Shown here piece by piece: positions 1-13,105 of a DNA stretch of 64,000 nucleotides. How positions within the stretch are numbered: the stretch's first letter is position 1; each line of letters begins with the position of its first letter. The position numbers were made by a program, and so were the translations under genes. Below the pieces are notes generated by a model. It had not been told where the DNA came from. It was given only the letters and a program-made list of their open reading frames with translations, and did not search any database. This DNA is from LMUY01 sp965276785 (GTDB taxonomy: Bacteria > Pseudomonadota > Alphaproteobacteria > Acetobacterales > Acetobacteraceae), in NCBI GenBank assembly GCA_965276785.1, contig OZ255629.1, positions 3,224,001 to 3,288,000 of the forward strand, in the 5' to 3' direction.

Positions 1-160
1 TGCTTCACAGCCTCCCGCCTATCCTACACAGCTCTCCCCTGAGGCCACTGCAAAGTTGCAGTAAAGGTTCATAGGGTCTTTCCGTCTGACCGCGGGTACC
101 CCGCATCTTCACGGGGAATTCAATTTCGCTGAGCCCATACCGGAGACAGTGGGGAAGTCG

Positions 161-251
<91 letters not shown>

Positions 252-828
252 AATTCAGTGCTTGCACACCTCCTCTTAACCTTCCGGCACCGGGCAGGCG
301 TCAGGCCGTATACGTCGTCTCTCGACTTCGCACAGCCCTGTGTTTTTACTAAACAGTCGCTACCCCCTGCTTTGTGTCACCCATCCCTGGTTGCCCAAGA
401 ATGGGTCTTGCTTATCCCGAAGTTACGCAAGCAATTTGCCTAGTTCCTTCGGCATGGTTCTCCCAAGCGCCTTGGTATGCTCTACCAGTCCACCTGTGTC
501 GGTTTCGGGTACGGTCTATACGCGAGCGCTATTTCCCGGTATGCGCCCAAAGCCCGGACAATCCAGTAAGCCCGGACAACAGATTGCATACGTCACGTCT
601 CGCAGGCCCAGTAATATTCAACTGGTTCCCATCAACTACGGCTTTCGCCCTCGCCTTAGGGGCCGGCTCACCCTGCGCGGATTACCCTTGCGCAGGAACC
701 CTTGGACTTTCGGCGACAGTGTTTCTCACACTGTTTGTCGCTACTCATGTCAGCATTCGCACTTCGGATACCTCCAGGCCGGGTCACCCCTCGCCCTTCA
801 CAGGCTTACCGAACGCTCCGCTACCGGA

Positions 829-1264
829 CAGTTCTCAGTTGTCAGTCGTCAGTTGTCAGATTTTAGGGTTTTCAGCAGGCCGTGCAGCATACGGGCGATC
901 TCGCTGTAGACGTCCAGCCAGGCCTGCGCCAGGTCCGGCTCGGCATAGCCAAGATCGCGCACGTAGTGACACCACAGCTTGACTTCGTCGGCCGAGCCCA
1001 GCGCCATGACGACATAGCGCGCGAACTCCTGATCCGACCGTGCCTGCCGCCCGGCACCTTCCGCAAGCAACGCGCAGACCGCCTTGCTCGACCGGCGCAA
1101 TTGATCGGCCACACCGCCATACTGCTCCACCTTGGGAAACCCCAAGCTGGCACGGTGAACCTCAAGCGAGAGACGATAAGCGCGCCGGAACACGTCCAGC
1201 TCCCAAACATCCCGCGCCATCACACCCTCTTATCTGACAACTGAAGACTGACAACTGACAACTG
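829..1264 (-). other. 23S rRNA intervening sequence (IVS) in helix 45
   Basis: A 436-bp insert lies between rRNA segments that are normally joined across helix 45. Its ends are a 33-nt inverted repeat (829-861 against 1232-1264) with two mismatches, built from reiterated CAGTTGTCAGT units. The transcript would fold into a long stem carrying the insert as its loop, the usual form of IVSs excised by RNase III without religation. The insert encodes an S23-type protein on the same strand as the rRNA. Excision is inferred, not shown. Confidence 0.9.
849..1220 (-). CDS. S23 / four-helix-bundle protein of the 23S rRNA IVS
   Basis: This 123-residue protein belongs to the S23 (23S rRNA intervening sequence, four-helix bundle) family. 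It has the N-terminal WELDVFRRAYRLSLEVHRAS-type helix, then a helix with QLRRSSKAVCALLAEGAGR, and a helix with ARYVVMALGSADEVK. The family forms pentameric bundles and is related to the Avd accessory protein of diversity-generating retroelements; its role in IVSs is unknown. I chose the ATG at 1220, preceded by AGAGG; an adjacent upstream GTG at 1223 is the alternative. The stop codon (849-851) falls inside the terminal inverted repeat, so the repeat forms the last codons. It is transcribed as part of the rRNA, and translation has not been shown. Confidence 0.88.
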   Translation of the reverse strand: MARDVWELDVFRRAYRLSLEVHRASLGFPKVEQYGGVADQLRRSSKAVCALLAEGAGRQARSDQEFARYVVMALGSADEVKLWCHYVRDLGYAEPDLAQAWLDVYSEIARMLHGLLKTLKSDN

Positions 1265-1325
1265 AACCCACAGCTTCGGTACGTGGCTTGAGCCCCGTTA
1301 CATCTTCGGCGCAAGGTTTCTATTA

Positions 1326-1383
<58 letters not shown>

Positions 1384-2436
1384 TTGTTTTGGAATCCTCA
1401 CATCCTTTCCCACTTAGCCACGATTTGGGGACCTTAGCTGGTGGTCTGGGCTGTTTCCCTCTCGACGATGGACCTTAGCACCCACCGTCTGTCTGCCGAT
1501 CTATACTTGCGGGTATTCGGAGTTTGGTTAGGTTTGGTAATCCTTTGGGGACCCCGAGCCCATCCAGTGCTCTACCCCCCGCAGTAAACAATCGACGATC
1601 TACCTCAATAGATTTCGCGGAGAACCAGCTATCTCCGAGTTTGATTGGCCTTTCACCCCTAGCCACAGCTCATCCCCGACTTTTTCAACAGGCGTGGGTC
1701 CGGCCCTCCAGTGCGTGTTACCGCACCTTCAGCCTGGCCATGGCTAGATCACTCGGTTTCGGGTCTTCTGCCGGCAACTTCGGCTCTTTCAAACCTGGCG
1801 CCCTGTTCAGACTCGCTTTCGCTGCGCCTACACCTAACGGCTTAAGCTCGCTGCCAACAGAAACTCGCTGACCCATTATACAAAAGGTACGCCGTCACGG
1901 AACAATCCGCTCCGACTGCTTGTAGGCATCCGGTTTCAGGTCTGTTTCACTCCCCTCTCGGGGTGCTTTTCACCTTTCCCTCACGGTACTTGTACACTAT
2001 CGGTCACCAGGGAGTATTTAGGCTTGGAGGGTGGTCCCCCCACGTTCAGACAGGGTTTCACGTGCCCCGCCCTACTCAAGGATATACGGTTCTTTACATC
2101 TACGGGGCTATCACCCGCTCCGGCCGGCCTTTCCAGACCGTTCAACTTATCACCCGCATACCACTGGCCTGTTCCACTTTCGCTCGCCACTACTCGCAGA
2201 ATCTCGGTTGATGTCTTTTCCTCCAGGTACTGAGATGTTTCAGTTCCCCGGGTTCGCCTCGTGGTCCTATGTATTCAAACCACGATACCCCAAAGGGGTG
2301 GGTTGCCCCATTCGGACATCCACGGATCAAAGCCTGCTCGCGGCTCCCCATGGCTTTTCGCAGCGTGCCACGTCCTTCATCGCCTCCTGGTGCCAAGGCA
2401 TCCACCGAATGCCCTTCTATCGCTCTCCATACAGAC

Positions 2437-2530
2437 GCCAGTCATCCGTCGTCAGTCTTCAGATGAGAAGACAGTCAGAACAGCAAACCAGCGCCGGTCG
2501 TCTTGTCATCAGTCTCAGCACTTCACACAA
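2437..2530 (-). repeat. GTCAGT-type repeat block at the 23S 5' flank
   Basis: Reiterated GTCAGT/GTCTTCAG words (CAGTCATCCGTCGTCAGTC and a small GTCTTC/GAAGAC hairpin) lie just upstream of the mature 23S 5' end. The units resemble those bounding the IVS and those between the tRNAs. The rest of the spacer, 2531-2750, is unstructured by eye and holds no gene. Confidence 0.6.
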
Positions 2531-2750
2531 CGCCCCTGAACCCTATCGCCACCATCCGCGGGACGACCCTTGGCCCGGCTTACACCGCACCACGATCCCT
2601 TCCGGTCAGACAAACGCAAACGACAGCGACGGACAAACCTCAGGCCACAGCCTCAAACCAGCAAACGCCAGCCCAAAGCCACCCGAGCTGTCCTGCGCGC
2701 CCAGGAGCGCACCAGAACCAGATTCACCAAAATAAAGACCACACCAGTCA

Positions 2751-2815
2751 TCAGTTGTCAGTCAGGCAGTTCTCAGAACCCCTCTGACAACTGACGACTG
2801 AAAACCGACACCTGA
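2751..2815 (-). repeat. GTCAGT palindrome between tRNA-Ile and 23S
   Basis: An imperfect inverted repeat: left arm 2751-2775 with CAGTTGTCAGTC, right arm 2783-2814 with CTGACAACTGACGACTG, and a short loop. It abuts the 3' end of tRNA-Ile. In the precursor RNA it would form a stem, a plausible RNase III site. It belongs to the same family as the IVS ends. Confidence 0.75.
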
Positions 2816-2819
2816 TCCA

Positions 2820-2893
<74 letters not shown>

Positions 2894-2970
2894 TCTGACA
2901 GTTGTCAGTTGTCAGTCTTCGGTTATCAGACATGTCTCTGAGAACTGACGACTGAGACCTGACAACTGTC
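2894..2970 (-). repeat. GTCAGT palindrome between the two tRNAs
   Basis: The whole inter-tRNA spacer is an inverted repeat: left arm with CAGTTGTCAGTTGTCAGTC, right arm with CTGAGAACTGACGACTGAG and CTGACAACTG. It fills the space between the two tRNA genes almost exactly. The units are those of the IVS termini. Confidence 0.78.
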
Positions 2971-2971
2971 C

Positions 2972-3044
2972 TGGAGACTATCGGATTCGAACCGATGACC
3001 CCCTGCTTGCAAAGCAGGTGCTCTACCAACTGAGCTAAGCCCCC
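2972..3044 (-). tRNA. tRNA-Ala (TGC)
   Basis: A 73-nt cloverleaf. Acceptor GGGGGCT pairs with AGTCTCC and keeps the G3-U70 alanine identity pair. The anticodon loop is TTTGCAA (anticodon TGC), the T-arm is ATCGG/CCGAT and the discriminator is A. CCA is not encoded. It is the first tRNA after 16S in the direction of transcription. Confidence 0.97.
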
Positions 3045-3045
3045 A

Positions 3046-3119
3046 ACAGTCGTCAGTTTTCAGTTCTCAGTCGTCAGATGAACCATGCTGACAACCGGCG
3101 ACTGAAGACTGACAACTGC
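3046..3119 (-). repeat. GTCAGT palindrome between 16S and tRNA-Ala
   Basis: Inverted repeat with left arm units CAGTCGTCAGTTTTCAG and TCTCAGTCGTCAG and right arm units GACTGAAGACTGACAACTG, around a short centre near 3085. It lies immediately 5' of tRNA-Ala in the transcript. Positions 3120-3307, between this block and the 16S 3' end, hold no gene. Confidence 0.72.
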
Positions 3120-3306
3120 AAGAAGAGATAGGATGGCGGCGCCCGGTCTGGGCCCGGCCGGACGCATCGGCGTCTAGGCAAACCATCCAGGCATCCACCC
3201 AGATGGCGCAGTCTTCGGACCAGCGAAGCCGCCAGTCCACATGGCGTCGTGCAAGCCAAACGACTTGGGACACGCCCAAGCACCCGGCACTCGCACAATC
3301 ATCCTT

Positions 3307-4819
<1,513 letters not shown>

Positions 4820-5125
4820 TCCCACCCAACGCTCTCACGTCAAGCAAAACAAACATCAGCCAACCCAAACCCAGCACAATCTAACCAACCCAAACCAAAA
4901 TACTCAGCAAGCATCCCAGCCCAAATCAGCCAAATCACACCAAGCACCCAGGTCAACCAACCCAAACACCCAACACAATCCAAACCAACCCAAACCCACA
5001 ATCCACGCAGTCTCCCACGCAAATCATAAAAGACGCCGCCAACTTATCCCTTCCAAAACCGATACAATTGTCAAGGAACACCTTCCTTTCGGAAGTCCCG
5101 CAGCGACTACGTCGCCGCAGTGAGG
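4820..5125 (-). other. rRNA leader, G/U-rich with duplicated TTTGGGTTGG units
   Basis: This transcribed spacer runs between the rrn promoter and 16S and has no gene. On the transcript strand it is strikingly rich in GGG and GG runs separated by U-rich loops. The word TTTGGGTTGG occurs four times (plus-strand positions 4860-4869, 4885-4894, 4957-4966, 4985-4994), in two pairs spaced 25 and 28 nt apart. This suggests an internal duplication of a segment of about 35-40 nt. A small CTTCC/GGAAG hairpin sits at 5082-5095. A second TTGACA (5069-5074) has no convincing -10 partner. Confidence 0.7.
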
Positions 5126-5130
5126 GGGCG

Positions 5131-5159
5131 TATCTAGTCGCCACCGCACGACGTGTCAA
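5131..5159 (-). promoter_or_regulatory. rrn P1 promoter (sigma-70 type)
   Basis: On the minus strand, TTGACA (5154-5159) is separated by exactly 17 nt from TAGATA (5131-5136). This is a near-consensus housekeeping promoter directed at the 16S gene, with the start site expected near 5124. No competing gene lies between it and 16S. Confidence 0.8.
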
Positions 5160-5293
5160 CGCGATGACACCAACATTCCGCAGTTGGTGCGAAAGGCTGC
5201 CATGCAGGCAAGAGGGCGGCCCAAAAACCTGTCGCAAACGCCCAGCCCCCTCCCGCACGCGGGAGAGGGAGTTTAGCGCGGGATCTGGTGGCC

Positions 5294-7876
<2,583 letters not shown>

Positions 7877-7943
7877 TATGTCCCTTTCACTCAGGCGACA
7901 GTAGCAACCGCGTGTCCCTAATCAGGCGACACGCTGGCGTTGG

Positions 7944-7974
7944 AAATGGGAACCAAGCCAAGCTCGCTCAAGAG
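7944..7974 (-). promoter_or_regulatory. Candidate sigma-32 heat-shock promoter of clpB
   Basis: On the minus strand, CTCTTG(AG) and CCCATTT are separated by 18 nt between CTTG and CCCATTT. This resembles the alphaproteobacterial RpoH pattern and lies about 70 nt upstream of clpB in a short intergenic gap. The match is by eye only. Confidence 0.5.
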
Positions 7975-8005
7975 GTCCAGCCCCCAAGGCGCTTGGTTGG
8001 GCCGC

Positions 8006-9820
8006 TTAGTCGGCGTCGGCGCTGCGGGCCTGCGCCGGGCCGTCATGGGCCAAGTTCATCGCGCTTGAGATCAGCGCCACGTGGGTAAAGGCCTGCGGGA
8101 AATTGCCGGTCATCCGCTTGGCCGAGGTGTCGTATTCCTCGCTCAATAGGCCAACGTCGTTGCACAACCCGAGCAGGCGCTCGAATAACGCACGAGCCTC
8201 GGCGCTACGCCCCTGCATGTGGAGGTTGTCGACCAGCCAGAACGAACAGGGCAGGAAGCAGCCCTCGCCCGGCGGCAGGCCGTCGCTGCCCCGCGTCGTC
8301 CGGTAGCGCAACACCAAGCCGTCCTGCATCAACTCCCGCTCGATGGCCGCCGTGGTGCCAAGCACGCGCGGGTCACTATGCGGCAGGAATCCCGCCAGCG
8401 GGATCAGCAACAGCGACGCGTCCAATTCGTCGGTGTCGTAGTGCTGCACAAAGCTGTTCTTGGCCCGATTGAAACCCTTCTCGCACACCTCGGCATGAAT
8501 TTGGTCCCGGATCGCCGCCCAGTGTTCGACCGGTCCGGGCAGATCGTGTGCCTCGACGTCCTTCACCATGCGATCAAACGCCACCCAGGCGCCCACTTTG
8601 GAATAGACGAACTGGCGGCGGCCGCCCCGGGTCTCCCAGATACCCTCGTCCGGCTCCTGCCAGATCTCCTCCAGGTGCTTGATAATGCTGCATTGCAGTT
8701 GCCAACTGGCGGGCGCTTCCACCAGGCCGCCCTCGCGCGCCAAATGCAGCGCCTCGAACAGCTCGCCGAAGATGTCCAACTGCAATTGCGCCGAAGCGGC
8801 ATTGCCGACCCGCACCGGAGCGGCCCCTTGATAGCCCGGCAGCCAATCCACTTCCCATTCCGCGAGCCGCCGCTCCCCGCCGAGGCCATACATGATCTGA
8901 ATTTGATTGGGGCTGCCGGCCACGCTGCGATGCAGCCAATCGCGCCACTCACCCGCCTCCTCATAGTAGCCGCCCTGCATCAACGCGAACAGCGTCAACG
9001 TGGCATCGCGCAGCCAGCAGTAGCGGTAGTCCCAGTTGCGGCTGCCGCCAAGCTGCTCCGGCAGCGAGGTGGTCGCAGCGGCCGCAATGCCCCCGGTCGG
9101 GTGGTAGGTCAGCGCCTTCAGCACCCGTAGCGACACCGTCACCGCCGCCTGATAGGGTCCCTGGTAGGTGCCGCGGCTGGACCAAGTGCTCCAGTAGTCC
9201 TCCGTCTGCGCCAGCGCCTCCTCGGCATTCACCGCAGGCGGACGCGGCAAATGCGAAGGGCCATAGCTCAGCATCAGCGACTCCCGTTCGCCTTTTGCCA
9301 GGGTGAACTCCGCGACAGTCTGCATGTCGCGTCCCTCCAACGGGATTTGCGTCCGCAGCAGGCACATATGCGGCCCGGCAATCGCCTGGAACGAGCCCTC
9401 TTCCTCCAGGCGCGTCACCCAAGGCACCGAGGCGCCGTAATCGAAACGCAAGCTGAGCGCCATGGCCATTGCCACCCGCCCGGCGCGGCACTCGACGACC
9501 CGCACGATGGTGGAATGCGTTGCCTCCGGCACCATGAAGTCGATCACCGCGGCGGTGCCTGTGGGCGTCTCGAACACCGTCTCGAGCACCAACCCGCTGT
9601 CGCGATAGGCCCGTTGGATGCGCGTGACCTCGCCTGCGGGGGCCAGCAGCCAGCGCCCGTTATCGTCGCTGCCCAACAGAGCGGCAATGCAGGCGTCACT
9701 ATCGAAACGCGGCCAACAGAGCCAATCGATGGAGCCGTTGCGGCCGACCAAGGCAGCCGTGTTGCAGTCGCCGATCACGGCATAATCTTCAATAGCGAGG
9801 GGTTGGTAGCTCGGCTGCAT
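8006..9820 (-). CDS. Glycoside hydrolase family 15 (glucoamylase/trehalase-like)
   Basis: A 604-residue GH15 protein. The N-terminal beta-sandwich starts with the family signature IEDYAVIGDCNTAALVG and GSIDWLCWPRFDS. The (alpha/alpha)6 barrel contains SRNWDYRYCWLRDATLTL, the MYGLGGERRLAEWE segment with an acidic catalytic candidate, and VYSKVGAWVAFDR. Members hydrolyse alpha-glucosidic bonds in oligosaccharides or trehalose, and substrate cannot be read from sequence. There is no signal peptide, so a cytoplasmic role in glycogen or trehalose turnover is likely. It is transcribed divergently from the helicase gene. Confidence 0.93.
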   Translation of the reverse strand: MQPSYQPLAIEDYAVIGDCNTAALVGRNGSIDWLCWPRFDSDACIAALLGSDDNGRWLLAPAGEVTRIQRAYRDSGLVLETVFETPTGTAAVIDFMVPEATHSTIVRVVECRAGRVAMAMALSLRFDYGASVPWVTRLEEEGSFQAIAGPHMCLLRTQIPLEGRDMQTVAEFTLAKGERESLMLSYGPSHLPRPPAVNAEEALAQTEDYWSTWSSRGTYQGPYQAAVTVSLRVLKALTYHPTGGIAAAATTSLPEQLGGSRNWDYRYCWLRDATLTLFALMQGGYYEEAGEWRDWLHRSVAGSPNQIQIMYGLGGERRLAEWEVDWLPGYQGAAPVRVGNAASAQLQLDIFGELFEALHLAREGGLVEAPASWQLQCSIIKHLEEIWQEPDEGIWETRGGRRQFVYSKVGAWVAFDRMVKDVEAHDLPGPVEHWAAIRDQIHAEVCEKGFNRAKNSFVQHYDTDELDASLLLIPLAGFLPHSDPRVLGTTAAIERELMQDGLVLRYRTTRGSDGLPPGEGCFLPCSFWLVDNLHMQGRSAEARALFERLLGLCNDVGLLSEEYDTSAKRMTGNFPQAFTHVALISSAMNLAHDGPAQARSADAD

Positions 9821-10012
9821 CGTTTATACCTCCATCGCGATACGGTTACGCGGCCGGCGGCAAACCGTTCCGACCCAAGCCGGTGGCTTGACTTTCCCGA
9901 CGCATGGCCAGATATGCGGCTGCGGCGGCGGATGACGCCCGCGCCGGAAGGCGCGCCGCCGGGGTCTCGCTCGTGGCGATGCCGGCATCACAGTCATGAC
10001 CGGATACTTTTA

Positions 10013-11677
10013 TTGAGCGAAACGAACACCGTATCGGCGGATATTCCCGCACAACCGGCAACGCCGTTGCCGGACGCCGAGCCAGCGCTCCAGGCCGCCG
10101 CGCCGCAAGCCGACCTAGCGAGCGCGCAGAGCGGGACGACCGCCGAACAGGAAGCAGCCGAAACGCTCGCCGGGGACCCTGCGGTCGTCGCGCGCGCCGT
10201 ATTTGCAGATCTTGGCTTGTCCGAGCCTTTGCTGCAAGCCATCGCCGAGATGGGTTACGTCCATCCCACGCCGATCCAGGAGCAGGCGATCCCCTTCGTG
10301 CTGATGGGCCGCGACGTGCTCGGCGTGGCGCAGACCGGCACCGGCAAGACCGCATCCTTTACCCTGCCGTTGATGGACATCCTGGCCGGCAGCCGCGCTC
10401 GCGCCCGCATGCCGCGTTCGGTGATCCTGGAACCGACCCGCGAACTGGCTTTGCAGGTCGCAGAGAACTTCGTCCAATACGGCAAGCACCTGAAGCTCAA
10501 CCATGCCTTGCTGATCGGCGGCGAAAGCATGTCCGAGCAAAAAGACGCGCTGATGAAAGGCGTGGACGTGCTGATTGCCACGCCGGGCCGCATGATCGAC
10601 CTCTTCGAGCGCGGCGGCCTGCTGATGACGGACGCCCGCATCCTGGTGATCGACGAAGCCGACCGGATGCTGGACATGGGGTTCATCCCCGATGTCGAAC
10701 GCATCGTCGCCATGCTGCCGAAGAACCGGCAGACCTTGTTCTTCTCCGCCACCATGGCGCCCGAGATCAAACGGCTGTCGGACGCCTTTCTGCAGAACCC
10801 CAAGGCAATTACTGTGTCCCGGCCGGCCTCGGTCGCCACCACCATCGTCGCCGGCTACGTGTTGGTGGCGGAAATCGACAAGCGGGAGGCGTTGCGCCGG
10901 TTGATCCGCTCGGAGCAGGTGCAGAACGCCCTGATTTTCTGCAACCGCAAAACCGAGGTCGACATTCTCTACAAATCGTTGAAAAAGCACGAGTTTAGCG
11001 TCGGTGCGCTGCATGGCGACCTGTCGCAAACCGAGCGCACCGCCACCATGGCTCGGTTCAAGGCCGGCGAATTGCGCTTGATGGTGTGCAGCGACGTCGC
11101 CGCCCGCGGGGTGGATATCAGCGGCCTGTCCCACGTGTTCAATTTTGACGTGCCGCACCACGCCGAGGATTACGTTCACCGTATCGGCCGCACCGGCCGG
11201 GCTGGCCTCGCTGGGCACGCCTTCACCCTGGCCACACCCGACGACCGGTTGGCCGTGCAGGCCATTGAAAAGCTGATCGGCGCCACGATCCCCCGCCTTG
11301 CGGTCGATGGACTTGACCCGGTGGAGTGGGCCGAGGGAGACGGCCGCAAGCGCCGCGGCCGTGCTGGGGCCAAGCCGGACCCCCGCCGCGCCGAGAACCG
11401 CGACCGCAAGCCGGCCGCCGAGCCCCCGCCCACGCGGCGCGCCCGCTCCCCCCGGGCCGAAGTGGAGGCGCCCCGGGAGCGCCGCCCGCGCGACCCGGCC
11501 CCAGGACGGGATACAACGCGGGACGCAGCGCGACCGCTTCGCCGCCCCGACCGCTTCCGCGACGAAGACACCGGACCGGCCGTGCAGGGCTTTGGCGATG
11601 ACGTGCCTGCCTTCATGCTGATACGCTCACCCGTGCGCGCAGCGGCACCGCGCCATACCGAGGAAACCTCAGCATGA
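10013..11677 (+). CDS. DEAD-box ATP-dependent RNA helicase (RhlE-like)
   Basis: Complete DEAD-box core: Q motif HPTPIQEQAIP, motif I AQTGTGKT, motif II VIDEADRMLDMGF, motif III SAT, and motifs IV-VI ending in HRIGRTGRAG. An Arg/Pro/Glu-rich disordered tail of about 120 residues follows, typical of RNA-binding extensions in RhlE-like helicases. The likely role is ATP-driven RNA unwinding in ribosome assembly or cold response. The start is uncertain. There is no good ATG near the conserved part; the TTG at 10013 (LSETNTVSAD) is my choice, with an in-frame ATG at 9932 as the alternative. Its stop overlaps the acyl-CoA dehydrogenase start as ATGA, implying translational coupling. Confidence 0.9.
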   Translation: MSETNTVSADIPAQPATPLPDAEPALQAAAPQADLASAQSGTTAEQEAAETLAGDPAVVARAVFADLGLSEPLLQAIAEMGYVHPTPIQEQAIPFVLMGRDVLGVAQTGTGKTASFTLPLMDILAGSRARARMPRSVILEPTRELALQVAENFVQYGKHLKLNHALLIGGESMSEQKDALMKGVDVLIATPGRMIDLFERGGLLMTDARILVIDEADRMLDMGFIPDVERIVAMLPKNRQTLFFSATMAPEIKRLSDAFLQNPKAITVSRPASVATTIVAGYVLVAEIDKREALRRLIRSEQVQNALIFCNRKTEVDILYKSLKKHEFSVGALHGDLSQTERTATMARFKAGELRLMVCSDVAARGVDISGLSHVFNFDVPHHAEDYVHRIGRTGRAGLAGHAFTLATPDDRLAVQAIEKLIGATIPRLAVDGLDPVEWAEGDGRKRRGRAGAKPDPRRAENRDRKPAAEPPPTRRARSPRAEVEAPRERRPRDPAPGRDTTRDAARPLRRPDRFRDEDTGPAVQGFGDDVPAFMLIRSPVRAAAPRHTEETSA

Positions 11678-12909
11678 ACGTCATGTCTCCTGCCCCAGCC
11701 TCCCCGGACGCCGTGGCCCAGCAATATGCCCGCCCGATGGGACGGTTCGCCTGGGACGACGCCCTGTTGCTCGACGATCAATTGACCGAGGAGGAGCGCG
11801 CCGTCCGCGACGCTGCCCACGCCTTCTGCCAGGAGAAACTGTTCCCGCGCATCCTGCTCGCCAACCGGCACGAGCGGTTCGACCGCGAGATCATGAACGA
11901 AATGGGCGAGATGGGCTTCCTGGGCGCCACGTTGGAGGGCTTCGGCTGCTCCGGCGTGTCTTACGTCGCCTACGGGCTGATCGCGCGCGAAGTGGAGCGG
12001 GTGGATAGCGGCTACCGCTCGGCGTTCTCGGTGCAGTCCTCCCTGGCGATGTATCCGATCTGGGCCTTCGGCTCGGACGAGCAGCGCGAGCGCTTCCTGC
12101 CCAAGCTACGGGCCGGCAAATGGGTAGGCTGCTTCGGCCTTACCGAGCCGGATGCCGGCTCGGACCCAGGCTCGATGCGCACCCGCGCGCGCAGCGTGGA
12201 TGGCGGCTACCTGGTGAGCGGCTCCAAGACCTGGATCACCAACTCCCCGATTGCCGACGTGTTCATGGTTTGGGCGAAGGACGACACTGGCACCATTGGC
12301 GGCTTCCTGCTGGAAAAGGGCATGACGGGCCTGACCGCGCCGGCCATCGAAGGCAAGTTCAGCCTGCGCGCCTCCAAGACCGGCATGATTATGATGGACG
12401 AGGTGTTCGTCCCCGAGGCGAACCGCCTACCCAACACGAAGGGGCTGCGTGGCCCGTTCTCCTGCCTCAACAACGCCCGCTATGGCATTGCCTGGGGCGC
12501 GCTGGGCGCCGCCGAGTTCTGCTGGCATGCCGCCCGGGAGTATACGCTCAACCGCAGCCTGTTCGGCCGACCGCTGGCCGCAACCCAATTGATCCAGAAG
12601 AAGCTGGCCGACATGCAGACCGAGATTACCCTCGGACTGCAGGGCGTGCTGCGCCTCGGCCGTCTGATGGACGAGCACCGCGCGGCCCCCGAGATGATCA
12701 GCCTGTGCAAGCGCAACTCCTGCGGCAAGGCGCTGACCATCGCCCGCGAGTCCCGCGACATGCATGGCGGCAACGGGATTTCCGACGAATATCACGTCAT
12801 CCGCCACGTGATGAATCTCGAGGCGGTGAATACCTATGAGGGCACGCATGACGTCCACGCGCTCATTCTCGGCCGGGCGCAAACGGGGCTGAACGCGTTT
12901 GGCGGCTAG
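11674..12909 (+). CDS. gcdH: Glutaryl-CoA dehydrogenase
   Basis: A 411-residue acyl-CoA dehydrogenase closely resembling glutaryl-CoA dehydrogenases. It has EVERVDSGYRSAFSVQSSL (substrate-binding Arg region), CFGLTEPDAGSDP (FAD/substrate loop), and MHGGNGISDEYHVIRH followed by NTYEGTHDVHALILGR, whose Glu is the catalytic base. It oxidises and decarboxylates glutaryl-CoA to crotonyl-CoA in lysine/tryptophan degradation, passing electrons to ETF. The gene overlaps the helicase stop by 4 nt. No other glutarate genes are adjacent. Confidence 0.93.
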   Translation: MNVMSPAPASPDAVAQQYARPMGRFAWDDALLLDDQLTEEERAVRDAAHAFCQEKLFPRILLANRHERFDREIMNEMGEMGFLGATLEGFGCSGVSYVAYGLIAREVERVDSGYRSAFSVQSSLAMYPIWAFGSDEQRERFLPKLRAGKWVGCFGLTEPDAGSDPGSMRTRARSVDGGYLVSGSKTWITNSPIADVFMVWAKDDTGTIGGFLLEKGMTGLTAPAIEGKFSLRASKTGMIMMDEVFVPEANRLPNTKGLRGPFSCLNNARYGIAWGALGAAEFCWHAAREYTLNRSLFGRPLAATQLIQKKLADMQTEITLGLQGVLRLGRLMDEHRAAPEMISLCKRNSCGKALTIARESRDMHGGNGISDEYHVIRHVMNLEAVNTYEGTHDVHALILGRAQTGLNAFGG

Positions 12910-12993
12910 ACAGTTACGCTGAATTGATCGTCATGCCCGTGCTTGACACACGGCCGTCCGGTTCGTCGAACATAAGAGAATACAATGCTTTAC

Positions 12994-13105
12994 CGTCATG
13001 CCCGGACTTGATTCGGGCATCCACGCGGTCCGGCTGGACACGGCGATACAAGCATTCACACGATCGTCCCGCCCGCAATCCGTGGAGCAAGTCCGGGCAT
13101 GACGG
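12994..13105 (+). repeat. Dispersed palindrome copy 1 (CGTCATGCCCGGACTTG type)
   Basis: Two inverted halves: CGTCATGCCCGGACTTGATT near 12994 and a reverse-complement end with AGTCCGGGCATGACGG at 13090-13105, around a GC-rich centre. A degenerate third half (CGTCATGCCCGTGCTTGACA) sits at about 12930. Related sequences occur at 45471, 46199, 56976 and 63263. The ATG at 13099 within it is the only start codon available to the next gene. Confidence 0.8.

Noticed and set aside
5069..5074. Second TTGACA in the rRNA leader as a P2 promoter
   Set aside because: No matching -10 with acceptable spacing; the upstream TTGACA-17-TAGATA pair is far better.
9251..10012. Long upstream extension of the helicase frame
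   Set aside because: It is antisense to the GH15 gene and has no helicase-like content. The conserved protein begins about 10190, so a start near 10013 is more likely.
12925..12960. Rho-independent terminator after gcdH
   Set aside because: The palindromic sequence is part of the dispersed repeat and lacks a T-run.
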